From JAJNBD01 sp964471475 (GTDB lineage Bacteria; Pseudomonadota; Gammaproteobacteria; CAISUE01): a stretch of 64,000 bases of DNA. A program made the position numbers and the translations under genes. A model generated the notes under the pieces. That model ran no database searches and was not told the DNA's origin. It saw only the letters and a list, made by a program, of their open reading frames with translations. Positions 1-9,291 of the stretch are shown piece by piece. Numbering within the stretch: the first letter of the stretch is position 1; each line of letters begins with the position of its first letter. The stretch spans positions 15,820-79,819 of the forward strand of contig CAYYFQ010000008.1 in NCBI GenBank assembly GCA_964471475.1, given 5' to 3'.

Positions 1-2
1 TA

Positions 3-1262
3 AAAGAAATTCAAAATGATTTGCAACAAGCTTCGCCCATGCAACGCTTAGTACAAGGAGATGTGGGGTCAGGAAAAACCATTGTCGCAGCTCTCGCTGC
101 GTTATCAGCGTTGGCTGAAGGTTGGAAAGTCGCTTACATGGCGCCTACAGAATTATTAACCGATCAGCATATACAAAATTTTCGCACGTGGTTTACTCCT
201 CTACAAATCGAAGTCTTGAGCATTACTAGTAAAATGACCGTCAATGAAAAACAACATGTGTTAGCAAAATTAATGGAATCCAAACCCATTATGATCATTG
301 GTACCCATGCTTTATTTCAAGAAGCTATTAATTTTGAACGTTTAGGCCTTATAATTATTGACGAACAACATCGTTTTGGCGTACATCAACGATTAGCTTT
401 GCGGAATAAAGGTATGCATTCTATCAATGGTCAGGATATCTATCCGCACCAGTTGATCATGACAGCAACCCCTATTCCTCGTACCTTAGCCATGACAGCT
501 TATGCAGATTTAGATTACTCCGTCATTGATGAGCTTCCCCCAGGACGAAGAGCTATTCAAACTAAAGTGATTAATAACTCTCAACGTAATACTCTTATTG
601 ACCACATCATGCACCTGCTTGCTGAAGGAGCTCAAATTTATTGGGTGTGCCCATTGATTGAAGAATCTGAAGTTCTCCAATGTCAAGCCGCCGAAGTATT
701 TTATAAAAATTTATGTAAACGTTTACCGAGTGCTCATATAGGGTTAATTCATGGTCGAATGAAAGCGCCTCAAAAAGATGATGTCATGCGCGCTTTTAAA
801 AACAATCAATTGAAAGTCTTAGTAGCTACGACGGTAATTGAGGTCGGTGTCGATGTGCCTAATGCGACTTATATGATCATTGAAAATGCTGAACGCTTAG
901 GCTTAGCTCAATTACATCAACTTCGAGGGCGCGTTGGTCGTGGCAATAAAGAAAGTATGTGTATTTTATTGTATCAAGCGCCCTTGTCTATGCAAGCAAA
1001 ATTTCGTTTGAATGCCATGCGAGAAACACAAGATGGCTTTATTATTGCGCAAAAAGATTTACAACTTAGGGGACCTGGAGAAATATTAGGAACTAAACAA
1101 ACTGGGATAATGGAATTTTTTGTCGCTGATTTACAGCGAGATCAAATATGGTTGGATCGTATTCAAAAATTACCTGAGAATTGGTTTAGCGATTATGCAA
1201 AAGAATGTCAGTCGTTGTCTTCGCGCTGGTTGAGAGAAAAAGTGGTATTGGGCTCGGTTTAG
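3..1262 (+). CDS. recG: ATP-dependent DNA helicase RecG, C-terminal part (start outside window)
   Basis: RecG remodels stalled replication forks and Holliday junctions. The reading frame is open to the window edge, so about 419 residues of a protein usually near 690 are visible; the N-terminal wedge domain lies upstream. Helicase motifs are clear in order: Walker A GDVGSGKT, DEQH box in IIIDEQHRFG, motif III TATPIPRTLA, then the second RecA lobe ending in QLRGRVGRG. The RecG-specific region with DLQLRGPGEILGTKQTG follows. Its stop codon abuts the stop of the convergent recF with no gap between them. The TTG at 21 is internal and should not be taken as a start. Confidence 0.95.
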   Translation, partial: KEIQNDLQQASPMQRLVQGDVGSGKTIVAALAALSALAEGWKVAYMAPTELLTDQHIQNFRTWFTPLQIEVLSITSKMTVNEKQHVLAKLMESKPIMIIGTHALFQEAINFERLGLIIIDEQHRFGVHQRLALRNKGMHSINGQDIYPHQLIMTATPIPRTLAMTAYADLDYSVIDELPPGRRAIQTKVINNSQRNTLIDHIMHLLAEGAQIYWVCPLIEESEVLQCQAAEVFYKNLCKRLPSAHIGLIHGRMKAPQKDDVMRAFKNNQLKVLVATTVIEVGVDVPNATYMIIENAERLGLAQLHQLRGRVGRGNKESMCILLYQAPLSMQAKFRLNAMRETQDGFIIAQKDLQLRGPGEILGTKQTGIMEFFVADLQRDQIWLDRIQKLPENWFSDYAKECQSLSSRWLREKVVLGSV

Positions 1263-2321
1263 CTACAAAAAAAATTTCTCTGCCGAAAAATTATCCAATG
1301 CTTTATCAAAAAATTGTTTGTGAATTGTCGTGATAAAAATTTGACTTGGTAAAGTTAGCAGCATATTCATGGCTTGATCTATGTGCTGTAAATCTAGCTC
1401 TGCCGTTAAATCATCTATCAAAAAAATACTTGCTTGTTGTGTTAATTGATAAAGTAATAGCGTTTGTGCAATTCGCATCGAAAAACCAAGCATTTTTTGC
1501 TGTCCGCGAGACAAAACATGATCCGCATCGTATTGATCAAGTTTAATTTTTAAATCTGCCCGATGAGGGCCATATTGAGTGAACCCTAAAATTTCATCTC
1601 GCTTGCGCGTACGTTGGAGCAAAGCAAGGTATTCTTTATCACGATCCCACCCCGAATAAAAATCTATTTCTACTTGTTTAATGATATTTAAACTTTGAAG
1701 AAGCTCTTGCAATACAGGCAAAAATAACGTTAAATAAAGCCGTCGATATTGGTCTATTTGCACGGCAGCATTTGTTAACTCTTGCTCCCAAAAATCACAT
1801 TGGATCGCATCCATGTTTTTTAACAACGCATTGCGCTGTTTAAGTGCACGTTGAAAGCTTTGCCACACAGTTAAAAATTTTTGTTCCGCATAAAAAACAC
1901 CCCAGTCTAAAAACTCTCGACGATACTGTGGACCAGCATCTAACAAATGAAAATTTTCATGATGGATTATTTGCGTAGGAAGAATTTTTAAAATATCTGT
2001 GTGGCTATTTAATACATCTCCATCAAGTTTTATCTGAGATAAGGTATTTTCTCTTTGTTTCTCAAATCCAATTCGGTGGTTTTTTGCATCAGCATTGATA
2101 AAATTTCCCATGATGCGGAAAAATTTTTTTTGATATTGAATTGCGGTCAGATAAGAAGCGCCTCGAAAAGAACGCCCCATTGATAAAAAATAAATTGCTT
2201 CCAACAAAGAAGTCTTTCCTCGACCATTATCTCCAACAATAAGGTTGAATTTTTGATGTGGCATAATTTCAAAATTTTCGAAATTTCGAAAATTTTGAAA
2301 TTCTAACGTGGATAAAAACAT
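1263..2321 (-). CDS. recF: DNA replication and repair protein RecF
   Basis: RecF is an SMC-like ATPase that with RecO and RecR loads RecA at gaps. The N-terminus (MFLSTLEFQNFRNF) and Walker A GDNGRGKTSLLEAIYFLS are typical. The signature LSRGQQKMLG and Walker B IFLIDDLTAELD are near the C-terminus. I prefer the ATG at 2321 (352 residues) because it begins exactly where RecF proteins begin and has AAGG about 8 bases upstream. An in-frame ATG at 2354 would add 11 residues not expected in the family. It lies 56 bp after dnaN and probably shares its transcript, the usual dnaN-recF pair, but gyrB does not follow. Confidence 0.95.
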   Translation of the reverse strand: MFLSTLEFQNFRNFENFEIMPHQKFNLIVGDNGRGKTSLLEAIYFLSMGRSFRGASYLTAIQYQKKFFRIMGNFINADAKNHRIGFEKQRENTLSQIKLDGDVLNSHTDILKILPTQIIHHENFHLLDAGPQYRREFLDWGVFYAEQKFLTVWQSFQRALKQRNALLKNMDAIQCDFWEQELTNAAVQIDQYRRLYLTLFLPVLQELLQSLNIIKQVEIDFYSGWDRDKEYLALLQRTRKRDEILGFTQYGPHRADLKIKLDQYDADHVLSRGQQKMLGFSMRIAQTLLLYQLTQQASIFLIDDLTAELDLQHIDQAMNMLLTLPSQIFITTIHKQFFDKALDNFSAEKFFL

Positions 2322-2377
2322 TGCTACGCCTTGGATTTTTCGGTTAAGCCGCAAGATACCCTTAACACTTGGGGGCT

Positions 2378-3484
2378 CTATAAAAATACAGGCATTACCA
2401 CAAACAAAGTACTAGCCCTTTCATGGTCTGTTCCTTTCAAAAGTAAGCCACTGTCATTTTGAGCGATGCATAACTCTATTTCGGTCGACGCAATACAATT
2501 AATCACATCCATTAAATAGCTCGCATTAAAACCTAATTGCACTTCAGGATGAGAAAATTGAATATCTAAACGTTCTTCGGCTTCTTCGTGATCCGCATTA
2601 TGACTCTGTAATTGCAGCGAATCTTCTTGCCATAATAATGTCACGCCACGAAATTTTTCGTTGGATAAGATAATCACACGGCTCAACGCTTGTTTAAATT
2701 CATCGCGGTTTAAATTAATTTTTCTATCCGTCGGTTTTGGTAAAACTTTATTGTAATCGGGATATTTGCCATCTATCAATTTTGAGGTTAATGTAAAATC
2801 TTTAGCGACCACACGAATATGATGTGGTGACAGCGTCACTTCCACGGTTTCATCTGTATTTTGCAACAAGCGCAATAGCTCACCAACACCTTTACGTGGC
2901 ACAATCACTTGATAAAAATTTAAAGTTTCTTGCACCGCCAATGTGCAAATAGCCATTCGATGTCCATCTGTCGCAACGGTCCGAATTTCTTTATTGCGTA
3001 ATTCTAACAAGAGCCCATTTAAATAGTACCTTACATCTTGTTGAGCAATAGCAAAATGTGTTTGTTCGAGTAAGTAACGCAATTCTTTTTGAGAGATATG
3101 AAATTGATGTTCACTTTGACTTTCCTCTACCATCGGAAAATCTGCCGCAGGTAACGTTTGGAGAACAAAACGACTGCGACCCGCTTTGACATTAAACCGG
3201 GTAGATTCCAGTGTACATTGCATTAACGTTTCGGGAGGAAAACTGCGGCAAATATCATAAAATTTGCGAGCAGGTACCGTAATTTTCCCAGACTCCCCTG
3301 CGTGCGATAGTGTATGGCGTCCGATTAATTCAACTTCTAAATCTGTTCCTGTTAACGCCAGATATTCATTTTCTACACTAATGAGAGCATTAGCCAAAAT
3401 GGCCAATGTTTGACGCCTTTCCACTACCCCAACCACGGTGGATAAAGGTGCTAAAAGATCGCCGCAACTGATAGTAAATTTCAT
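2378..3484 (-). CDS. dnaN: DNA polymerase III beta subunit (sliding clamp)
   Basis: The ring-shaped processivity factor of the replicative polymerase. The full length of 368 residues matches the family (E. coli 366), with three repeated clamp folds and the characteristic C-terminal end VVMPVFL. Motifs such as ATDGHRMA and FTLTSKLIDGKYPDY are recognisable. Normally dnaN sits directly after dnaA. Here dnaA is about 12 kb away on the other strand, so the ancestral dnaA-dnaN-recF block has been broken. Confidence 0.96.
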   Translation of the reverse strand: MKFTISCGDLLAPLSTVVGVVERRQTLAILANALISVENEYLALTGTDLEVELIGRHTLSHAGESGKITVPARKFYDICRSFPPETLMQCTLESTRFNVKAGRSRFVLQTLPAADFPMVEESQSEHQFHISQKELRYLLEQTHFAIAQQDVRYYLNGLLLELRNKEIRTVATDGHRMAICTLAVQETLNFYQVIVPRKGVGELLRLLQNTDETVEVTLSPHHIRVVAKDFTLTSKLIDGKYPDYNKVLPKPTDRKINLNRDEFKQALSRVIILSNEKFRGVTLLWQEDSLQLQSHNADHEEAEERLDIQFSHPEVQLGFNASYLMDVINCIASTEIELCIAQNDSGLLLKGTDHERASTLFVVMPVFL

Positions 3485-3789
3485 ACTCTTTCTCCATGAA
3501 TCACCAAATCGTAAGCGCGTATTATGCCATCAATAGCATTTGTTTTGCTATGGTGCTCTTTAAGTCCTACACTCTTTCAGATAATTATCCGTGAAATCTG
3601 AATATAGCTTGTGACACCCAGTAAAGTTGAACGGGTTTCTGAAGCATGGATGCTGAAGTAAAGCCTACCGAGGATGTACTTGTAGCGTCCCATAAGACGA
3701 GACCTTAATTGCCAAGTTAACAATAAAGTATAGTGAAATATGGATCAAATCATGTATCATAGGATTTTTATGACGGAGATACGGTACTT
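3485..3789. other. Intergenic region with a GC-richer repeat-like patch
   Basis: No gene is visible between divergent dnaN and the LD-carboxypeptidase gene. The stretch about 3595-3700 is less AT-rich than its surroundings and contains short self-complementary pieces such as gcatggatgc. It resembles degenerate intergenic repeat sequence rather than a known RNA gene. I cannot name the family. Promoters for both flanking genes must lie here, but none is convincing. Confidence 0.3.
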
Positions 3790-4722
3790 ATGATCTGGCC
3801 CATTATTCAAAAAGGGGAGGTAGTTGATATTATTGCGCCCTCTGGAAAAATTGAACCAGAAAATATCCCCATGATTCAATCTCTTGTCGAAAATTTGGGG
3901 TTAACTCCAAGAATTCCTTCTGATTTATTAGGCGATCATCCTTATTCCGCTAACACGGATGAAAAACGTCTTGAGCACTTGAAAAAAGCTTTATATGCTC
4001 CTGACAGTACCTTAATTTGGTGCGTCCGGGGTGGCTATGGCACGACAAGAATTGTCCCAGATTTACTTGGTTTAAATAAACCAGAAAAACAAAAATTATT
4101 AGTGGGATTTAGTGATATAACTTCTTTACACCTTTGGCTTAATCAAGCTTGGCATTGGCCCACATTGCACGGTATGATGGCACGACAAGCCGCTTGCTTG
4201 GCTCATAATGTCAATGATTTTCAAGCTTTAACGAATATTTGGTTTAATGGTCTAAAGGAGTATCGCTTGCAAAATCTTGAACCACTGAATGAAGCCGCTC
4301 GTGTGAATACATCAATTTCTGGCATCACATGCGGCACAAATGCTACTTTAATTCAATCAAGCATTGGGACCCCGTGGCAAATAGATGCTCGGCATAAAAT
4401 TATTTTTTTAGAAGATATTAACGAAGTACCTTATCGTCTCGAACGCTTATTAGTCCACTTAGCTAATGCGGGGATATTTAATGAAGCTCGTGCTATTATT
4501 CTAGGTGATTTTGGTGAAAATTTAGCCCAAGAAACAAATCGATTATTAGACTTTTCTTTGAAAAATTTTTCAGAAAATTATGTAACTTCGCGAAATATTA
4601 AAATTCCCATTTTTCGTTTGACTGGCTTTGGCCATTGCGTGCGTAATAAACCTATTCCTCTGGGTGTTCATGGACAGATTACTGATGGAGGTATCTTTTT
4701 TTCTGTGAACCTTGAATCATAG
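3790..4722 (+). CDS. ldcA: LD-carboxypeptidase (muramoyltetrapeptide carboxypeptidase, S66 family)
   Basis: S66 peptidases remove the terminal D-alanine from murein tetrapeptides during peptidoglycan recycling, usually in the cytoplasm. There is no signal peptide. The nucleophile region VGFSDIT places Ser at residue 108. The acid is in FLEDINEVPYRLERLL (Glu about 208 or 212) and the histidine in GFGHC (His282), giving the Ser-Glu-His triad of the family. RGGYGTTR near residue 80 is the other conserved block. The length of 310 residues is normal. GGAG lies about 12 bases before the ATG. Confidence 0.88.
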   Translation: MIWPIIQKGEVVDIIAPSGKIEPENIPMIQSLVENLGLTPRIPSDLLGDHPYSANTDEKRLEHLKKALYAPDSTLIWCVRGGYGTTRIVPDLLGLNKPEKQKLLVGFSDITSLHLWLNQAWHWPTLHGMMARQAACLAHNVNDFQALTNIWFNGLKEYRLQNLEPLNEAARVNTSISGITCGTNATLIQSSIGTPWQIDARHKIIFLEDINEVPYRLERLLVHLANAGIFNEARAIILGDFGENLAQETNRLLDFSLKNFSENYVTSRNIKIPIFRLTGFGHCVRNKPIPLGVHGQITDGGIFFSVNLES

Positions 4723-4782
4723 AGAACATAATTTAACCAGCAACACCACTAACAATTTTATCTACAAATTTGAGGACTTTTT

Positions 4783-6225
4783 ATGACATCCCACTTTCCT
4801 ATCATTGAAAAGGCTTATATCAACGATCTTTGGATCGACGCAGAAAATAAAATCGAAGTTTTTAATCCTGCGACAAAACAACTTATTGGAACAATCCCTA
4901 ATTTAGGCGCAAAAGAAACTAAGGAGGCGATTGATGCCGCAAGCACAGCTTTTCCAAAATGGGCTGCGCTTACTGTTTTAGCTCGAGCAGATATTTTATT
5001 TAAGTGGTATGCGTTGATCATGGAAAATCAAGTATCGCTTGCTAAATTAATTAGTTTAGAGGGGGGTAAATCACATGCAGAAGCGATGGGAGAAGTCGCT
5101 TATGGAGCCAGTTTCATACGTTGGTTCGCAGAAGAAATTCGGCGTTCGAATGGGGATGTGATTGAAAGTGATATCCCAAGCAAACGCTTCTTTGTTATCA
5201 AACAACCTGTGGGTGTTGTTGGTGCAATTACTCCGTGGAATTTCCCCTTAGCCATGATTACTCGTAAATGTGCGCCCGCTTTTGCTGCGGGTTGTACGGT
5301 TGTGTTAAAACCTTCTGAGTTGACACCCTTTTCTGCCATAGCTTTAGCCGCCTTATCCAAGGAAGCTGGCCTTCCAAAAGGTATTTTTAATGTGATTACG
5401 GGGGATGCGAAACCCATTGGAGATAGCTTATGCGAAGATATTCGTATTCGAAAAATTTCATTTACCGGCTCCACTAAAGTAGGGCAATACCTAGCCAAGC
5501 AAAGCGCTCCCACCGTAAAACGTTTGTCTTTAGAATTAGGTGGAAATGCGCCTTTTATTATTTTTTCGGATGCAGACATCGATAAAAGTATTCAAGAAAT
5601 TTTAGTGGCTAAATTTAGAAATAATGGGCAAACCTGTATTTGTGCTAATCGCATTTTAGTGGAACGCTCTATTCTTTCGGAAGTTAAATCAAAGCTAATA
5701 GCGGCAGTAAAATCTCTTAAAGTGGGTCATGCCTTTGCCGATGAAAGCGTTCAACTTGGGCCACTTATTAACCAAGCTGGTTTAGACAAAGTGCAACGCT
5801 TAGTAGAAGATGCTATTCAACAAGGAGCAGAATGCTTGTTGGGTGGAAAGCCACTTAACTTAGGCGGCTATTTTTTTGAGCCCACCATTTTGGCAAATAT
5901 TCAATCTACCATGCAGATTGCCCATGAAGAAATTTTTGGCCCCGTCATTGCATTGCATAGTTTCGATACCGAAGAAGAAGCCATTGCTCTTGCTAATGAT
6001 ACCAATGCCGGCTTAGCTTCTTATGTCTTTACCAAAAACATTGGACGCTTATGGCGAGTGATGGAAAAATTAGAATATGGTATGGTGGGAGGAAATACAG
6101 GGTTTCTTTCTAACACGGCCGCTCCTTTTGGAGGAGTGAAATTTTCCGGCTATGGGCGCGAAGGTTCTAAATATGGCTTAGAAGATTTTCAGGTGATTAA
6201 ATCTTTTTGTTTGAGCGTTGAATAG
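4783..6225 (+). CDS. gabD: Succinate-semialdehyde dehydrogenase, aldehyde dehydrogenase family
   Basis: An NAD(P)-dependent aldehyde dehydrogenase of 480 residues. Best guess is oxidation of succinate semialdehyde to succinate (GABA shunt), from overall resemblance to GabD. The catalytic Cys285 is in NGQTCICANR and the general base Glu251 in LELGGN. The cofactor-binding FTGSTKVG and PWNFPLAM blocks are intact. GAGG lies 7 bases before the ATG. No gabT or transporter is adjacent, so the substrate is inferred from sequence alone; another semialdehyde is possible. Confidence 0.85.
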   Translation: MTSHFPIIEKAYINDLWIDAENKIEVFNPATKQLIGTIPNLGAKETKEAIDAASTAFPKWAALTVLARADILFKWYALIMENQVSLAKLISLEGGKSHAEAMGEVAYGASFIRWFAEEIRRSNGDVIESDIPSKRFFVIKQPVGVVGAITPWNFPLAMITRKCAPAFAAGCTVVLKPSELTPFSAIALAALSKEAGLPKGIFNVITGDAKPIGDSLCEDIRIRKISFTGSTKVGQYLAKQSAPTVKRLSLELGGNAPFIIFSDADIDKSIQEILVAKFRNNGQTCICANRILVERSILSEVKSKLIAAVKSLKVGHAFADESVQLGPLINQAGLDKVQRLVEDAIQQGAECLLGGKPLNLGGYFFEPTILANIQSTMQIAHEEIFGPVIALHSFDTEEEAIALANDTNAGLASYVFTKNIGRLWRVMEKLEYGMVGGNTGFLSNTAAPFGGVKFSGYGREGSKYGLEDFQVIKSFCLSVE

Positions 6226-6267
6226 ATTTCACTTGAAATTTCCAACTTTTCATTATAGAGATCACTC

Positions 6268-6395
6268 CAGGGCAAGCGCATATTAAATTTCATTAAAACA
6301 TAATGTTATCATCCCGCGAACAAGTCGCGGGATGACAGCAGCGGAGTTAATTTCTCCCCGCTTGAAGATAAAAAACTTAATATGCGCTTGCCCTG
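6268..6395. mobile_element. MITE-like element with 19-bp perfect terminal inverted repeats
   Basis: Arms at 6268-6286 and 6377-6395 are perfect reverse complements (cagggcaagcgcatattaa). The 128-bp element has an internal hairpin, atcccgcga with tcgcgggat, near 6313-6335. It is flanked by near-identical direct repeats gagatcactc (6258-6267) and gagatcgctc (6395-6404, sharing one base with the arm), which look like a target-site duplication. It has no coding capacity. It fills most of the 304-bp gap after gabD. Confidence 0.75.
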
Positions 6396-6529
6396 AGATC
6401 GCTCTGAATTTCGAGAGAGGCCCTTAATAAAATATTAAGCTCAGTTCTGCTATGCTAAAGTTGAAATGGTTTAAAGGGAATATAAAAGCAATAGTCGATT
6501 TTTATTTTTTAATTTAATTAAGGAACTTT

Positions 6530-6952
6530 ATGATGATTACGCTAAAAAATTTCGCATTGTGCATATTGGTAGCCACTAGTTTGGCTCAGAGTAGTTTTGC
6601 TGATGATTTATGTAAAAAATTTGATCCTAGGCCTTTCACATCCTCCGAGTCATGGTATGGCCCCACCGATCATCTTGGTAATGCTACTATCTATATAACG
6701 AAGAGCTCAACGGGCCAAGGTGTGTCATATTTCTGTGATTGGGGTCCTGGTCTTTGTCACTTCGGTGAGCAGAACTTTACGAAAACTTGCACTTCCGATG
6801 GTCAAACTGCAACACTGCTACTAAACGGTTCAATCGTTGGAGCGGTCAATGCTAAAGTTATTTTAAAAGCAAACGATTTAACTCATGTTGATGTGACCAT
6901 AGCAGGAGATAGTATAGCAACTGGGCATGGTGTTTTGGAGCTTCAAGATTAA
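6530..6952 (+). CDS. Small secreted protein of unknown function
   Basis: A 140-residue protein with a clear Sec signal peptide (charged start, hydrophobic core about residues 6-17, cleavage plausibly after SSFA near residue 24). The mature part has four cysteines (DLCKKF, SYFCDWGPGLCHF, KTCTSD) that could form two disulfides. I do not recognise a family. AAGGA lies 6 bases before the doubled ATG ATG start. It stands alone between a palindromic element and a convergent gene. Confidence 0.7.
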   Translation: MMITLKNFALCILVATSLAQSSFADDLCKKFDPRPFTSSESWYGPTDHLGNATIYITKSSTGQGVSYFCDWGPGLCHFGEQNFTKTCTSDGQTATLLLNGSIVGAVNAKVILKANDLTHVDVTIAGDSIATGHGVLELQD

Positions 6953-7044
6953 AATTTTTATATGGCGCTAGCCACTATTTTTAGCTGTTGGACTAAGCCA
7001 AACTTAGCCTAGGCGGATTGATAGAACGTATTTACAACGCTGAT

Positions 7045-9171
7045 CTATTTCGTTGGAGCATCATGAAGTCTTTGAGGTGCCCCCGTTACCACATCCTCCA
7101 TAGAAAAAAATTCTTGAGTCTTTAAAAATATATTCCTATAATTCTGAACAAATTTTTCTTGGGTATCCACAGGAATAAAAAGCTGCTTATGTGATATTCT
7201 AACGCTCATTAACTGTGTTAGATAACTTTCAACATCCTCACCAGCTGCTTCCGATGCTATATAGGCGCAAAAACTTTCATTCTGCTTGCACGCTACCATA
7301 AAAGCCCCTCTTGAGTGCATTAACAGATTCAAATTTTTTAGATTAGCTTTTATGCCAGGTAATCGTATCAAAAAAAGTTCATCCATCAATATTACTTTTA
7401 ATAAGGCTTTATTTACTTGATATTTAAAATTCACTGAGGCTTGTTTATCCACCGTCAGTAAGCTGGTTTCTTGGGACTGTTTTTTCCGATTAATAATATC
7501 ATCTAACCAATTGTACATAGAATGTATACCTATTCCATTCACATTTAGTCTAGGTAAACCATCCAATAATTCACTCGTGATGGCAGGATAAGTTTCTTGC
7601 CAAAAAGCACATTCACCATCAATACGTACGGCTATTATTTTTCCATCTCCTTCTACAACTCCAAAGTTATTATTACTATTATCAATATCTCGAAAATACA
7701 AAGCATATACCAATAACTCTGCAAAATTTTCAATTTCTCCATTAAACGCTTTTTCTAAAAATCCTCTTTTTTTTATTTCATCAAGACCAGCAACATATTC
7801 AGAAAGCGTTTTAAAACCAATAACTTCTTTACTTGTTGATGCACAAAAAATACGGCTTTTATTTATTGTAATATACCGAGCTTTTGGTTGAAGAGAATGG
7901 GGTAAAAGTATTCGTAAAGCTTCTTCATAGCACACACCATTAAAAATCATTTGGATATCATTATCTATGCCAAATTTTAAAAAATGTCTGTACTGATTTT
8001 TGGGTGCTAAATTTGCTTCCTCTTTTTTTTCATTTGGAACTTTTTTTGCGATGACAATAGCATTTTTGCTATTTCCTGTGAGAGGAACCCCCGTAACAAA
8101 AAATCGAGATAAACATTTTGATGAAAAAAATTTTGGCGATTTATCTGGAGGTATCGTTGGAATAAAATAAGTTTTATCACCCACCTTATTTACAAAAGGG
8201 AAAGGCCAAAATTTGACAAAATATTTTATAAAATTTTGTTTTTCTTCTTCATCTAATAAAGATTGACGTTCAATATATTGAGAGAAAGAGCTTGTAACAG
8301 GCACCCTTCTCTCAACTAGGTCTATATAATTTTTTAACGGTTGAAAAAAAAATTTTTCTATAAAAATGAAGTTTGGATATAATACATTAAAAATAAATAC
8401 GTGATTTAAACAATCAACATAGCAAAAAGTATTTCTTAAGTTTAATTGCTCTATAACTAAATTTAATGGTATTTTCAAATGTAAATTCTCTTCTACTTTT
8501 TTCAAGCGATTTTCTAAATAAAAACAGTTAATGAGTCGCTTTACTTCTTCACTATCCCTACCTTTTAAATACTCCAAAAATTCGTCCTGTAATACTTCAG
8601 CCCTTTTAATTTCATCACCACTTACAGCTAATTCATTTTCAAAACTAAGAACTTCAAATGACGATTTTTCTTGTTCTACACCCTCATCATCACTTGACTC
8701 TTTTTTATGTTTTCTAGAACACGGTGAGCTTTCTTCAAAAAAATATGAATCGGTACTTTCGCCGCTGAGTTCATCATCACTTTCATCATCACTATCCATA
8801 TATCTTGATTTAAAAAAACTGGATTCTTTAATTTTATTTGTCACCTCTTCCCTGGTATAGACAATAATTCGACTAACAAGATTATTTAAATCATAAATTA
8901 TTCTTTTATTTTCATGAAAATTAAATACGACAAACAATCTTAATGTGACACAGCTAAGGCCTATTATTACGTTATTTTCATCATAAGCTTCATCTAACTC
9001 ATCGTTAAGTGCGTCGATAGCTTCTTGAATGCTTAAAATAAAGCTAGCGTTTTGCTCTTTCACAAACGCAAAGGCACTATTTTTCCGTATTATTTCTTCT
9101 AATTTTTGAATAAAATTCTCTGATAAAGGATGAGTACTATCTAGATAGGTGATGGTTATTAAAATATCCAT
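7045..9171 (-). CDS. Large protein of unknown function with an acidic serine-rich tract
   Basis: About 708 residues from the ATG at 9171. An upstream in-frame start at 9225 would run into an inverted-repeat element, so I prefer the internal one. No catalytic motif is recognised. Between about residues 125 and 190 there is a low-complexity tract of Asp, Glu and Ser (DSDDESDDELSGESTDSYFF). There is no signal peptide or membrane segment. The coding sequence is more AT-rich than its neighbours. Large orphan cytosolic proteins with such tracts are common among type IV effectors of Legionellales, but nothing here proves secretion. Confidence 0.6.
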   Translation of the reverse strand: MDILITITYLDSTHPLSENFIQKLEEIIRKNSAFAFVKEQNASFILSIQEAIDALNDELDEAYDENNVIIGLSCVTLRLFVVFNFHENKRIIYDLNNLVSRIIVYTREEVTNKIKESSFFKSRYMDSDDESDDELSGESTDSYFFEESSPCSRKHKKESSDDEGVEQEKSSFEVLSFENELAVSGDEIKRAEVLQDEFLEYLKGRDSEEVKRLINCFYLENRLKKVEENLHLKIPLNLVIEQLNLRNTFCYVDCLNHVFIFNVLYPNFIFIEKFFFQPLKNYIDLVERRVPVTSSFSQYIERQSLLDEEEKQNFIKYFVKFWPFPFVNKVGDKTYFIPTIPPDKSPKFFSSKCLSRFFVTGVPLTGNSKNAIVIAKKVPNEKKEEANLAPKNQYRHFLKFGIDNDIQMIFNGVCYEEALRILLPHSLQPKARYITINKSRIFCASTSKEVIGFKTLSEYVAGLDEIKKRGFLEKAFNGEIENFAELLVYALYFRDIDNSNNNFGVVEGDGKIIAVRIDGECAFWQETYPAITSELLDGLPRLNVNGIGIHSMYNWLDDIINRKKQSQETSLLTVDKQASVNFKYQVNKALLKVILMDELFLIRLPGIKANLKNLNLLMHSRGAFMVACKQNESFCAYIASEAAGEDVESYLTQLMSVRISHKQLFIPVDTQEKFVQNYRNIFLKTQEFFSMEDVVTGAPQRLHDAPTK

Positions 9172-9204
9172 TTTTTTAACTCTTTTTCTTTTTTGTGAAA
9201 CAAA

Positions 9205-9277
9205 TGGTGTTGTTGCATAAATCAAAGAAAGCCTTCATCGCGGGAAACACGAGCTCCGTTTTTATGCAACAACACCA
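9205..9277. mobile_element. Short IS-end-like palindrome (17-bp perfect inverted repeats)
   Basis: tggtgttgttgcataaa at 9205-9221 is repeated in reverse complement at 9261-9277, leaving a 39-bp loop. The ends resemble the terminal repeats of IS5-group insertion sequences as I remember them, so this may be a solo mini-element left after loss of a transposase. It sits between parC and the start of the unknown 708-residue gene and may carry or disturb that gene's promoter. Confidence 0.6.
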
Positions 9278-9291
9278 AAGTAAATTCTTAT

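Noticed and set aside
3595..3700. Possible structured RNA upstream of the LD-carboxypeptidase gene
   Set aside because: Less AT-rich than its surroundings but without a consistent stem system or match to a known RNA; more like a degenerate repeat.
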